In this document: positions 49,279 to 57,773 of the stretch, piece after piece
Layout of the letters: every line of letters starts with the position of its first letter
How positions within the stretch are numbered: position 1 is the stretch's first letter
Assembly: GCF_001625365.1 (NCBI RefSeq)
Contig: NZ_LJJF01000001.1
Span: 5,446,001 to 5,510,000 of the forward strand
DNA length: 64,000 nt
From: Streptomyces sp. MJM8645
GTDB lineage: Bacteria > Actinomycetota > Actinomycetes > Streptomycetales > Streptomycetaceae
Direction of reading: 5' to 3'
Notes under the pieces: generated by a model
What the model was told of the DNA's origin: nothing
Seen by the model: the letters and a program-made list of their open reading frames with translations, nothing else
Databases searched by the model: none
Translations under genes and position numbers: made by a program

Positions 49279-50535
49279 TTACTCGGTCAGGCTGCCGTCC
49301 ACCTCGTCGGCCGCCTCGACCTCCTCCCGGGTGATGCCCAGCAGGTACAGCACAGTGTCCAGGAACGGCACGTTGACGGCGGTGTCGGCGGCCTCGCGCA
49401 CCACCGGCTTGGCGTTGAACGCCACACCCAGCCCGGCCGCGTTCAGCATGTCCAGGTCGTTGGCGCCGTCGCCGATCGCCACCGTCTGCGACAGCGGCAC
49501 CTTCGCCTGCTCGGCGAACCGGGCCAGCCAGCGGGCCTTGCCCGCGCGGTCCACGATCTCGCCGACCACCCGGCCGGTGAACTTGCCGTCCACCACCTCC
49601 AGGGTGTTGGCGGCCGCGAAGTCCAGCCCCAGCTCCTCGACCAGGTGGTCGGTGACCTGGGTGAACCCGCCCGACACCACCGCGACCTGGAAGCCCAGCC
49701 GTTGCAGGGTGCGGATCAGGGTGCGCGCCCCCGGCGTGAAACGGACCTCCGCGCGCACCTTCTCGGTCACCGAGGCGTCCAGCCCGGCCAGCAGCGAGAC
49801 CCGGGCCCGCAGCGACTCGGCGAAGTCCAGCTCGCCGCGCATCGCCTGCGCCGTCACCTCGGCGACCTCCTCCTCGCAGCCCGCGTGGGCCGCGAACAGC
49901 TCGATCACCTCGTCCTGGATGAGCGTGGAGTCGACGTCCATCACCACCAGGCGCTTGGCCCGGCGCTCCAGCCCGGCCGCGACCACCGCGACGTCCACCC
50001 GCTGGGCGGCCGCCTCCTGGGCCAGCTCGGCCCGCAGCTCGTCGGTGGCCACACCGGACACGGCCAGCTCGACCGCCGTCACCGGGTACTTGGCGAGCCG
50101 GAACACGCGGTCGATGTTGCCGCCCGCCGCGGTGATCCGGGAGGTGAGCGCGGAGACGGCGGCGGAGGTCAGCGGATTGCCGAGCACGGTGACGTGCGAA
50201 CGGCCCTCGCGGCGCGGCCGGTTGTCGCCGATGCCGGAGAGGATCTCGGCCTGGAGCTTCTGCTCCTCCGCCCAGCGGTGCACGGTGGCCCGCAGACCGC
50301 CCTCGGCGCCGGGAGCGGTGGGCGGGGTGACCAGTGCGCAGAGCGTGATGCGGCCACGGGTCACGACCTGTTCGATGTCGATCACGTCGACGGCGAAGCC
50401 GGCCAGGGTGGCGAAGAGGCCGGCGGTGATGCCGGGGCGGTCCTTGCCGAACACCTTGACGAGCAGGGTGCGCTCGTCCGCGGTCCGGGGCTGGGCGGCG
50501 GGGAGGGGCTCAGCGGCCAGGGGCGATGCGTTCAT
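49279..50535 (-). CDS. serB: Phosphoserine phosphatase with N-terminal ACT domains
   Basis: 418 residues. An ACT-like regulatory region (LLVKVFGKDRPGITAGLFATLAG and a second unit around SHVTVLGNPLTSAAVSAL) takes up the first 180 residues. The HAD phosphatase follows: VMDVDSTLI with nucleophile Asp200 and Asp202, VVSGGFTQV, and AIGDGANDLDML. It makes serine from phosphoserine. The ACT part suggests feedback by an amino acid. GGGAGGC precedes the ATG. Confidence 0.95.
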   Translation of the reverse strand: MNASPLAAEPLPAAQPRTADERTLLVKVFGKDRPGITAGLFATLAGFAVDVIDIEQVVTRGRITLCALVTPPTAPGAEGGLRATVHRWAEEQKLQAEILSGIGDNRPRREGRSHVTVLGNPLTSAAVSALTSRITAAGGNIDRVFRLAKYPVTAVELAVSGVATDELRAELAQEAAAQRVDVAVVAAGLERRAKRLVVMDVDSTLIQDEVIELFAAHAGCEEEVAEVTAQAMRGELDFAESLRARVSLLAGLDASVTEKVRAEVRFTPGARTLIRTLQRLGFQVAVVSGGFTQVTDHLVEELGLDFAAANTLEVVDGKFTGRVVGEIVDRAGKARWLARFAEQAKVPLSQTVAIGDGANDLDMLNAAGLGVAFNAKPVVREAADTAVNVPFLDTVLYLLGITREEVEAADEVDGSLTE

Positions 50536-50620
50536 GGTGCCTCCCACGCTACCCGCCGGCCGGCGGGCCCAGAGCACCCGTCCCACGTCGCGGACGGGTG
50601 CCGGGTAGCAGCCTGGTCAC

Positions 50621-50641
50621 AGTCACCCGGGGTGACTTTTA
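50621..50641 (+). promoter_or_regulatory. Hairpin with T-tract upstream of the FHA-ABC gene
   Basis: AGTCACC-CGG-GGTGACT is a perfect 7-bp stem with a three-base loop, followed directly by TTTATT. In shape it is a textbook intrinsic terminator, rare in this GC-rich DNA. It lies 110 bases before the FHA-ABC start and after no gene on the plus strand, so it could be an attenuator in the leader or an operator in the promoter. Confidence 0.45.
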
Positions 50642-50747
50642 TTGGCGGTCAGCAGGCTGGAATGATTCCCCCCGTCAGTTTCGGAAACATCGCACCCCTG
50701 GTCGGGGGCACAATTCGGGGGAACCGAGAGAGCGGGGCAGGCGCGCA

Positions 50748-53333
50748 GTGCCGCAACTCGTCATCGATATCAACGGACAGCAGCGGACTCTGGAGCCCGG
50801 GCGGTCCTACACCATCGGGCGCAACCCGCAGTCGGACTTCCCGTTCGACGACGCCAGGGTCTCCTGGCACCACGGGACCATCACCTTCAACGGCAGCGGC
50901 TGGCAGCTGGACGACCACGGCAGCACCAACGGCACCTACACGGCCGGTGCCCGGACGATGCAGGCCCAGCTGTTCCCCGGCGCCGTCGTCAACCTCGGCA
51001 ACCCGGAGAACGGACCCCGGCTCGGCTTCTCCGCGCCCGCCCACGCCACCCCGCACGCCGCCGCCCCGCAGGCTCCCGCCTGGCACGAGGCCGCCACCAG
51101 CCGCAGCGCCGCGCCGACGCCCCAGCCGCCGGCCCCGCAGCAGGGCTGGTCGCCGCAGGCCCCCTACCCGCCGCAGCCCGAGCAGGCCTGGGCGGGCCGA
51201 CCCCAGCCGCCGTTCCCGCAGCAACGGCAGCAGCACGCGCCCCAGCCCCAGCAGGGCGGCTTCCCGCAGCAGCAGGCCTTCCCGCCCGACCCGCAGGACG
51301 GCGCCGGCCCGCAGCCGACGATCATCCGCAACCTGACCGCCGCCATGCGCACCGTCCGGATCGGCCGCGCGCTCGACAACGACGTCGTGGTCTCCGACCT
51401 CCAGGTCTCCCGCCACCACGCCGAGCTGCGCCAGCTCCAGGACGGCCGCTACGAGATCGTCGACCTCGGCAGCCACAACGGGATCTTCCTCAACGGCCAG
51501 CGGGTGCAGCGCCAGCTGATGGGCCCGCAGGACCGGCTGACCGTCGGCCACTCCAGCTTCGTGCTGGTCGGCGACCAGCTGCAGGAGTTCGTCGACACCG
51601 GCGCGGTCTCCTTCTCCGCCCGCCACCTGACCGTCGAGGTCGAGCACAAGGGCGCCAAGAAGATCCTGCTCGACGACGTCAGCTTCGGCGTCCCGGAGAA
51701 GTCCCTGGTCGCCGTCATCGGCCCGTCCGGCTCCGGCAAGTCGACCCTGCTGCGCGCCCTCACCGGCTACCGCCCGGCCGACCGCGGCGAGGTCCTGTAC
51801 GACGGCCGCAACCTCTACAAGCAGTTCGCCGAGCTCCGCTCGCGCATCGGCCTGGTGCCGCAGTCCGAGATCCTGCACAAGGAACTCACCGTCCGCACCG
51901 GCCTCAAGTACGCGGCCCAGCTGCGCTTCCCCGGCGACACCGAGGCGCGCGAGCGCGCGGCCCGGATCGACGAGGTGCTGTACGAGCTGCGCCTGGACAA
52001 GCGCGCCGACAACAAGATCACCGCGCTCTCCGGCGGCCAGCAGAAGCGCGTCTCGGTCGCCCTGGAACTGCTCACCAAGCCGTCGCTGATCTTCCTGGAC
52101 GAGCCCACCTCGGGCCTCGACCCGGGCATGGACCGCGAGGTCATGCAGATGCTGCGCGGTCTCGCCGACGACGGCCGCACCATCCTGGTCGTCACCCACT
52201 CGGTGGCCGAACTCGCGCTCTGCGACCGGCTGCTGGTGATGGCGCCGGGCGGCGCGGTGGCCTACTTCGGCCCGCCGGACGAGGCGCTGCACTTCTTCGG
52301 GTACGAGACCTGGGCGGACGTCTTCCAGGCCTTCGAGAACTACCCGGACCACGACTGGGCCGGCCGCTACCGCGGCTCGGTGCACTACCAGCAGTACTCC
52401 GCCCCCGACGTGGAGTCGGGCGAGGTGCAGCACGCCCAGGTCGCCCAGGAGGCCGTCCGGCCGCCGAAGCCGCAGAGCTGGGGCTCGCAGCTGTGGACGC
52501 TGATGCGCCGCTACATGTCGGTCCTCGCCTCGGACCGCGGCTTCCTGGCGCTGTCGGTGCTGCTGCCCGCCGTCATCGGCGCGGTCAGCGTGCTGGTCCC
52601 CAACGGGGCGGGCCTCGCACCCAACCCGAACACGCAGCTCCACCTCAACAGCGGGGCCGCGACGATTCTCATGATCCTGGCGATCGGAGCCTGCTTCTCC
52701 GGAGCGGCCAACTCGGTCCGCGAGCTGATCAAGGAACGGGCCATCTACGAACGGGAACGGGCCACCGGGCTCTCCCGCTCGGCGTACATGATGTCCAAGA
52801 TCATCGTGCTGGGCTTCTTCAGCGTGATCCAGGGCGCCATCGTCGCCGCGGTCGGCTTCCTGCCGCGCAAGCTCCCCGAGCACGGCCTGATCGTCAAGGA
52901 CCTGCCGATCATCGAGATGACCATCGGCATGATCCTGCTCAGCTTCACCGCGATGATGTTCGGCCTGATGATCTCGGCCCTGGTCAAGACCGCCGAGAAG
53001 ACCATGCCGCTGCTGGTCATGTTCGCCATCATCCAGGTCGTCTTCACCGGCTGCCTGTTCCAGCTCTTCGGCAAGCCCGGCCTGGAGCAGGCCGCCTGGC
53101 TGATGCCGGCCCGCTGGGGCACCGGCATCGTGGCCACCACGCTGGACCTGTCCAAGCTCATGGGCCCCTGGAACAAGGACTTCCAGAACCCCCAGTACGA
53201 CCCGCTGTGGACCAGCAGCGTCGCCCAGTGGGCGATCGACGCGGGCGCGCTGATCGCGATCTCGATCGTCATCGGCGTCATCGTCACCCGGCTCCAGCGC
53301 CGCCACGAGCCTGAGGTCATGCAGAAGGGCTGA
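50748..53333 (+). CDS. FHA-domain ABC-2 type transporter (fused ATPase-permease)
   Basis: 861 residues. Order: FHA domain 1 (about 1-90, YTIGRNPQSDF), a Pro/Gln-rich linker (about 95-188), FHA domain 2 (about 191-278, IGRALDNDVVVSDLQVSRHHAEL), ABC ATPase (Walker A GPSGSGKST at 325, LSGGQQKR near 427, FLDEPTSGLD near 448) and an ABC-2 permease with six helices (about 585-861). FHA domains bind phosphothreonine, so export is probably gated by Ser/Thr kinases, as for mycobacterial Rv1747. The cargo is unknown; a cell-wall lipid is plausible. The GTG was chosen because FHA 1 starts there. Confidence 0.92.
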   Translation: MPQLVIDINGQQRTLEPGRSYTIGRNPQSDFPFDDARVSWHHGTITFNGSGWQLDDHGSTNGTYTAGARTMQAQLFPGAVVNLGNPENGPRLGFSAPAHATPHAAAPQAPAWHEAATSRSAAPTPQPPAPQQGWSPQAPYPPQPEQAWAGRPQPPFPQQRQQHAPQPQQGGFPQQQAFPPDPQDGAGPQPTIIRNLTAAMRTVRIGRALDNDVVVSDLQVSRHHAELRQLQDGRYEIVDLGSHNGIFLNGQRVQRQLMGPQDRLTVGHSSFVLVGDQLQEFVDTGAVSFSARHLTVEVEHKGAKKILLDDVSFGVPEKSLVAVIGPSGSGKSTLLRALTGYRPADRGEVLYDGRNLYKQFAELRSRIGLVPQSEILHKELTVRTGLKYAAQLRFPGDTEARERAARIDEVLYELRLDKRADNKITALSGGQQKRVSVALELLTKPSLIFLDEPTSGLDPGMDREVMQMLRGLADDGRTILVVTHSVAELALCDRLLVMAPGGAVAYFGPPDEALHFFGYETWADVFQAFENYPDHDWAGRYRGSVHYQQYSAPDVESGEVQHAQVAQEAVRPPKPQSWGSQLWTLMRRYMSVLASDRGFLALSVLLPAVIGAVSVLVPNGAGLAPNPNTQLHLNSGAATILMILAIGACFSGAANSVRELIKERAIYERERATGLSRSAYMMSKIIVLGFFSVIQGAIVAAVGFLPRKLPEHGLIVKDLPIIEMTIGMILLSFTAMMFGLMISALVKTAEKTMPLLVMFAIIQVVFTGCLFQLFGKPGLEQAAWLMPARWGTGIVATTLDLSKLMGPWNKDFQNPQYDPLWTSSVAQWAIDAGALIAISIVIGVIVTRLQRRHEPEVMQKG

Positions 53334-53353
53334 CCCCCTTCGCCCCGCCCGCC

Positions 53354-53390
53354 GAGGGGCGGCCCTCCCGTCACCGGAGAGCCGCCCCTC
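53354..53390 (+). terminator. Terminator of the FHA-ABC gene
   Basis: GAGGGGCGGC and GCCGCCCCTC form a 10-bp stem, with a further CTCC/GGAG pairing inside the loop, 20 bases after the stop. Confidence 0.75.
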
Positions 53391-53488
53391 CTCCATTGCG
53401 CGGGCCCCGAGTCCTAGGTCCCCGGACCTGCGCCCACCCCGGCCGCGGACCGACGCGGCGGCGCCCGCTGCGGCGGTAGTTTGGCGGT

Positions 53489-54718
53489 ATGCCCAGCACG
53501 CCCAGCGACCGCCGGAGCCCGGCCGGCCCGCACCTCGACCTGCGCGGCCCCGCCCGCCCGATGCCCGGCTGCGACCCCTGCCTGGCCGGCATCGAGGCGG
53601 TCAGCCAGGCGCTGCTCGCGATGAGCCGGCACCTGGAGGTCCGCGAGGTGCTGCGCCGCATCACCGCCTCCGCCCGTGACCTGCTCGGCGCCGAGTACGC
53701 GGCCCTGGGCGTGCCCGACGACCACGGCGGCTTCGCCCAGTTCGTCGTCGACGGCGTCACCGACGAGCAGTGGCGGGCGATCGGCCCGCTGCCCCGCCAG
53801 CACGGCGTCCTCGCCAAGATGCTGCACGAGACCGGCCCCACCCGGCTCGCCGACGTCCGCAAGGCCCCGGCCTTCGGCGGCTGGCCGGCCGCCCACCCCG
53901 AGATGGACGCCTTCCTCGGCATGCCCATCCTGGACGCCGAGGCCGCCGAGGACGAACCGCAGGTCACCGGCGTCATCTTCCTCGCCAACAAGCGCGGCGG
54001 CGGCCTGTTCACCGACCACGACGAGGAGCTGCTGCGGATACTCGCCGCGCACGCCGCCCTCGCCCTCTCCAACGCCCGCCTGTACGAGCGCAGCCGCGAA
54101 CTCACGCTGGCCGGCGAACGCGCCCGCATCGCCCACGACCTGCACGACGCCGTCGCGCAGAAGCTCTTCTCGCTGCGGCTCACCGCCAAGGCCGCCGCCA
54201 CGCTCGTCGACCGCGATCCGGCCCGGGCCCGCGCCGAACTCGCCGAGGTCGCCCGGCTCGCCGCCGAGGCCGCCGACGAACTGCGCGCCGTCGTCGTCGA
54301 ACTGCGCCCCGCCGCCCTGGAGGAGGACGGGCTGAGCGCCACCCTCGCCTCCCAGGTGCAGGTCCTCGACCGGGCCCACACCGCGGACGTCGCCTTCGCC
54401 GCCGACGGCGTCCGCGCCCTGCCGCCCGCGCAGGAGGCCGCGCTGCTGCGGGTCGCCCAGGAGGCGCTGCACAACGCGCTGCGCCACTCCGGCGCGGGCC
54501 GCGTCACCGTCACCCTGGCCGGCACGCCCGCGCGCGGCGCCGTGCTGCGGGTGCGCGACGACGGGCACGGCTTCGACCCCGAGTCCGTCCGCCGGGCCGG
54601 GCGCCACCTCGGCCTGGCCTCGATGCGCGACCGCGCGGCCGCCGTCGGCGGCACGCTCACCCTGGAGTCCGCCCCCGGCCGGGGGACGCTCGTCGAGATG
54701 GAGGTCCCCGGTGCCTGA
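53489..54718 (+). CDS. GAF-domain sensor histidine kinase
   Basis: 409 residues, soluble. A GAF domain occupies about 28-195 (VREVLRRITASARDLLGAEYAALG to HAALALSNARLY). The HisKA_3 dimer domain has ERARIAHDLHDAVAQKLFSL with phospho-acceptor His219, and the ATPase part has ALHNALRHSGAGRV and LRVRDDGHGFDPES. The GAF domain may hold haem or another ligand, as in the DosS class, but no ligand residue can be named. TAGTTT six bases before the ATG suggests a leaderless mRNA. The regulator gene overlaps its end by eight bases. Confidence 0.92.
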   Translation: MPSTPSDRRSPAGPHLDLRGPARPMPGCDPCLAGIEAVSQALLAMSRHLEVREVLRRITASARDLLGAEYAALGVPDDHGGFAQFVVDGVTDEQWRAIGPLPRQHGVLAKMLHETGPTRLADVRKAPAFGGWPAAHPEMDAFLGMPILDAEAAEDEPQVTGVIFLANKRGGGLFTDHDEELLRILAAHAALALSNARLYERSRELTLAGERARIAHDLHDAVAQKLFSLRLTAKAAATLVDRDPARARAELAEVARLAAEAADELRAVVVELRPAALEEDGLSATLASQVQVLDRAHTADVAFAADGVRALPPAQEAALLRVAQEALHNALRHSGAGRVTVTLAGTPARGAVLRVRDDGHGFDPESVRRAGRHLGLASMRDRAAAVGGTLTLESAPGRGTLVEMEVPGA

Positions 54719-55388
54719 CAGCACGCCCGACCGCACGCCGTCGATCCGCGTCCTGCTGGTCGACGACCACCAGGTGGTCCGCCGCGGACTGCGCACCTTC
54801 CTGGAGGTCCAGGACGACATCGAGGTGGTCGGGGAGGCCGCCGACGGGGCCGAGGGCGTCGACCGCGCCCGCGAACTCGACCCCGACGTCGTCCTGATGG
54901 ACCTCAAGATGCCCGGCGTCGACGGCATCGAGGCGCTGCGCACGCTCAAGGGCGAGGGCAGCCGGGCCCGGATCCTGATCGTCACCAGCTTCACCGAGCA
55001 CCGCACGATGGTCCCCGCGCTGCGGGCCGGCGCCGCCGGGTACGTCTACAAGGACGTCGACCCGGAGGCGCTGGCCGGCGCGATCCGCTCGGTGCACGCC
55101 GGCCACGTCCTGCTCCAGCCCGAACTGGCCGAGGCGCTGCTCGCCGACGACGGCCCGCGCGCCCCGCAGGGCCGCGGCGGCACCCTCACCGAACGCGAGC
55201 GCGAGGTCCTCGGCCACATCGCCGACGGCCGCTCCAACCGGGAGATCGCCCGCAGCCTGCACCTGTCGGAGAAGACGGTGAAGACCCACGTCTCCAACAT
55301 CCTGATGAAGCTGGACCTGGCGGACCGGACCCAGGCGGCCCTGTGGGCCGTCCGCAACGGCGAGGCGCGGGACGGCGGCCCGTCCTAG
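54711..55388 (+). CDS. NarL/FixJ-type response regulator
   Basis: 225 residues. Receiver domain with acidic pocket Asp18-Asp19, phosphorylation site Asp64 (LMDLKMPG) and switch residues Thr (VTSF) and Lys (VYKDV). The LuxR-type helix-turn-helix is at about 160-215 (LTEREREVLGHIADGRSNREIARSLHLSEKTVKTHVSNIL). It begins with GTG inside the kinase gene, so the two are translated together and form one two-component system. Target genes are not evident nearby. Confidence 0.94.
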   Translation: MPDSTPDRTPSIRVLLVDDHQVVRRGLRTFLEVQDDIEVVGEAADGAEGVDRARELDPDVVLMDLKMPGVDGIEALRTLKGEGSRARILIVTSFTEHRTMVPALRAGAAGYVYKDVDPEALAGAIRSVHAGHVLLQPELAEALLADDGPRAPQGRGGTLTEREREVLGHIADGRSNREIARSLHLSEKTVKTHVSNILMKLDLADRTQAALWAVRNGEARDGGPS

Positions 55389-55431
55389 CGGTCCGCGTGC
55401 TCCCGGTAGCTCAGCGGTCCGCGTGCTGAGC
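55387..55431. repeat. Direct repeat and hairpin between convergent genes
   Basis: AGCGGTCCGCGTGCT occurs at 55387-55401 and again at 55413-55427. A third diverged copy overlaps the stop of the next (minus) gene near 55445. GCTCAGC (55409-55415) and GCTGAGC (55425-55431) form a hairpin between the two convergent genes, so it may act as terminator. Confidence 0.55.
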
Positions 55432-55442
55432 AGCTCTCGTAC

Positions 55443-56246
55443 TCAGCGGTCCTCGCGCTCGTCGACCAGCGCGTTGTACGCCGCCACCTGCGCCCGCCGG
55501 GCGGTGCGCCGCAGCGGCGCCAGCACCGCCTGCCGCGCCGCCATCTCGGAGGCGCTGACCGCCGCGCCGTGCCCGCCCGCGGCGATCGCCAGCAGCGCCG
55601 ACACCTGCCGGGCCGACTCCAGCACCCGCACCGCACGCGGCGGGTACCCGGGCGCCAGCAGTTCGGCGTGCCCGCGCCGGCGGTACGCCTCCAGCGCCCG
55701 CAGCGCCTCCGGCCCGGCGCCCGCCACGTCCAGCCGGGTCAGCAGGAGCGTCGCCTCGCGCAGCCCGTCGGCCAGCTCCCGTTCGGCCTCGTGCAGCGAC
55801 GGGACGTCGGCCGGCGGTGTGTCGTTGGTCTCAAGGCAGCGCCACAGCACCGTCGCCGAACGGTCCCCGGCCGGGCCGAACACCTCCACCTCCGGCACCA
55901 GTCCGAGCGGGACGCCCACCGCCAGCACCGCCTCCCCGACGCCCATCGCCCGCTCGTTGAACGGCGCCGGACCGGTCAGCCCCAGCGGGTGCCCGGCGGA
56001 CGGCAGCGCCAGCCGCAGGCCCTTCACCCCGAGCACCCGAAGCCGTCCCAGCGCCCAGGTGAGGCCGTGCCGTTCGCCCGGCCCGTCCCCGGGCAGCCCG
56101 GTCACCCGGTGGCTCTCGTCGTCGCCCAGCACGGCCGCGGCGGCGTTGTCCGGCGGCACCAGACCGGCCAGCAGGGCGTTGCCCCACGCGGTCAGCCGCC
56201 CCGAACGGGGTTCTTCGTACGGATTGTCGGGAGGAGTCGCGAGCAT
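55443..56246 (-). CDS. Conserved hypothetical protein
   Basis: 267 residues, Ala- and Leu-rich, without signal peptide or membrane helix. The N-terminal half has GNALLAGLVPPDNAAAAVLG and LRLALPSAGHPLGLTGPAPFNERAMGVGEAVL; the C-terminal half is helical, with RTARRAQVAAYNALVDERED at the end. I do not recognise the family. TAGGCT lies exactly six bases before the ATG, a model leaderless promoter, which supports the start. Its neighbour on the other side is an ABC ATPase gene, divergently placed. Confidence 0.72.
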   Translation of the reverse strand: MLATPPDNPYEEPRSGRLTAWGNALLAGLVPPDNAAAAVLGDDESHRVTGLPGDGPGERHGLTWALGRLRVLGVKGLRLALPSAGHPLGLTGPAPFNERAMGVGEAVLAVGVPLGLVPEVEVFGPAGDRSATVLWRCLETNDTPPADVPSLHEAERELADGLREATLLLTRLDVAGAGPEALRALEAYRRRGHAELLAPGYPPRAVRVLESARQVSALLAIAAGGHGAAVSASEMAARQAVLAPLRRTARRAQVAAYNALVDEREDR

Positions 56247-56394
56247 CCGGCCAGCCTACGGAATCGGCGGTCATCCGCGTGGCGTAGGTTTGCCCATGCG
56301 TGTGCGGCGCACCCACCCCGTGCCCACCGGCTGCCGGAGTAGGCTCGCCGCCCGCACCGACGGCCGAAATTCTTGTATTGGGGAAGGCGTAGGC

Positions 56395-57186
56395 ATGAGC
56401 GACGTGCTGGAGCTGGTGGACGTATCCGTGGTCCGGGAGGGACGCGCGCTGGTCGACCAGGTCTCGTGGTCCATCTCCGAGGGGGAGCGCTGGGTCATCC
56501 TGGGCCCCAACGGCGCCGGGAAGACCACCCTGCTGCAGATCGCCGCCACCTACCTGTTCCCGACCGCGGGCAAGGTGTCGGTGCTGGGCGAGAAGCTGGG
56601 CGAGGTCGACGTCTTCGAGTTGCGCTCCCGGATCGGCCTGGCCGGCGCCGCCATGTTCGACAAGCTGCCGGCCGAGCAGACGGTGCTGCAGACCGTGCTG
56701 ACCGCCGCCTACGGCATGACGGTCAGCTGGCAGGAGACGTACGAGCAGTTCGACGAGTCCCGCGCGCTCGCGCTGCTCGACCGGATGGGCATGTCCAACC
56801 TCACCGGCCGCAAGTTCGGCACCCTCTCCGAGGGCGAGCGCAAGCGCACCCTGATCGCGCGCGCCCTGATGACCGACCCCGAGCTGCTGCTGCTCGACGA
56901 GCCCGCGGCCGGCCTGGACCTCGGCGGCCGCGAGGACCTCGTCCGCCGGCTCGGCGCGCTCGCCCAGGACGAGTTCGCCCCGGCCATGGCGATGGTCACC
57001 CACCACGTCGAGGAGATCGCGCCGGGCTTCACCCACGTCCTGATGATCCGCCAGGGCAAGGTGCTCACCGCCGGTCCGATCGACACCGAGCTGACCGCCC
57101 GCAACCTCTCCAAGTGCTTCGGCCTGCCGCTCACCCTGGAGCGCCACGGGGACCGCTGGTCCGCGCAGGGCCTGCCGCTGGGCTGA
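56395..57186 (+). CDS. ABC transporter ATP-binding protein
   Basis: 263 residues, single ABC domain: Walker A GPNGAGKTT, a signature of the variant form LSEGERKR, Walker B LLLDEPAAGLD and switch THHVEE. There is no permease gene beside it. The signature and the ITHHVEEI-type end resemble the molybdate-transport-like ATPase YlmA/ModF group. Start at 56395 has GGGGAAGG upstream. A second in-frame ATG at 56296, five bases after TAGGTT, would add 33 residues. Confidence 0.88.
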   Translation: MSDVLELVDVSVVREGRALVDQVSWSISEGERWVILGPNGAGKTTLLQIAATYLFPTAGKVSVLGEKLGEVDVFELRSRIGLAGAAMFDKLPAEQTVLQTVLTAAYGMTVSWQETYEQFDESRALALLDRMGMSNLTGRKFGTLSEGERKRTLIARALMTDPELLLLDEPAAGLDLGGREDLVRRLGALAQDEFAPAMAMVTHHVEEIAPGFTHVLMIRQGKVLTAGPIDTELTARNLSKCFGLPLTLERHGDRWSAQGLPLG

Positions 57187-57194
57187 GCCCCCGT

Positions 57195-57232
57195 CCGCGC
57201 CTCGCACACGCCTCGCACGCACCTCGCACGCT
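57195..57232. repeat. Short CCTCGCAC direct repeats
   Basis: Three copies of CCTCGCAC lie in the gap between the ABC ATPase and NfeD genes, spaced about eleven bases apart. No function is evident. Confidence 0.55.
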
Positions 57233-57340
57233 CCGATGTCGTCGGGTTTCCGGGGACCGGTCGCACGCGCGACCGGTTTCCGCCCCACGACCTGCGGGAA
57301 CTGTCCGCCTCGAAGGCCCTTCGCTCCCTAGGATGGACAC

Positions 57341-57763
57341 GTGGACAGCTGGATCTGGTGGCTCCTGGCCGCCGTCGGGCTCGGCATACCGCTGGTGCTG
57401 ACCGCGATGCCGGAGTTCGCCATGTTCGCGGTCGGTGCGCTGGCGGCCGCCGGCGTGGCCGGGCTGGGCGGAGGCGCGGTCTGGGAGACCCTGGTCTTCA
57501 TCGCGGTCTCGGTCTCGCTGCTGGTCTTCGTCCGCCCGATCGCCTACCGGCAACTGCGGCAGGGCCCGCACATCAAGATGGGCATCGAGGCGCTCCAGGG
57601 CGCCACCGCGGTCGTCGCGGAAACCGTCGACGGGGAGGGCGGACGGATCAAGCTGAACGGTGAGATCTGGTCGGCCCGCGCGCTCCACCCGGACAGCGTG
57701 TACCAACCGGGGCAGCAGGTCGACGTCGTCGAAATCCAGGGCGCGACCGCCCTGGTCGTCTAG
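57341..57763 (+). CDS. NfeD-like membrane protein
   Basis: 140 residues. Two to three hydrophobic segments in the first 70 residues (IWWLLAAVGLGIPLVL and ETLVFIAVSVSLLVFVRP), then the OB-fold NfeD domain with GATAVVAETVDGEGGRIKLNGEIWSARA and VVEIQGATALVV. It partners the SPFH protein encoded 10 bases on; such pairs organise membrane microdomains. TAGGAT six bases before the GTG points to a leaderless mRNA. Confidence 0.88.
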   Translation: MDSWIWWLLAAVGLGIPLVLTAMPEFAMFAVGALAAAGVAGLGGGAVWETLVFIAVSVSLLVFVRPIAYRQLRQGPHIKMGIEALQGATAVVAETVDGEGGRIKLNGEIWSARALHPDSVYQPGQQVDVVEIQGATALVV

Positions 57764-57773
57764 GGGAGAGTCC

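Noticed and set aside
55405..55440. Sequence GGTAGCTCAGCGGT resembling a tRNA D-arm
   Set aside because: No acceptor stem, anticodon arm or T-loop (GGTTCGA) can be placed around it; it is part of a direct repeat and hairpin between convergent genes.
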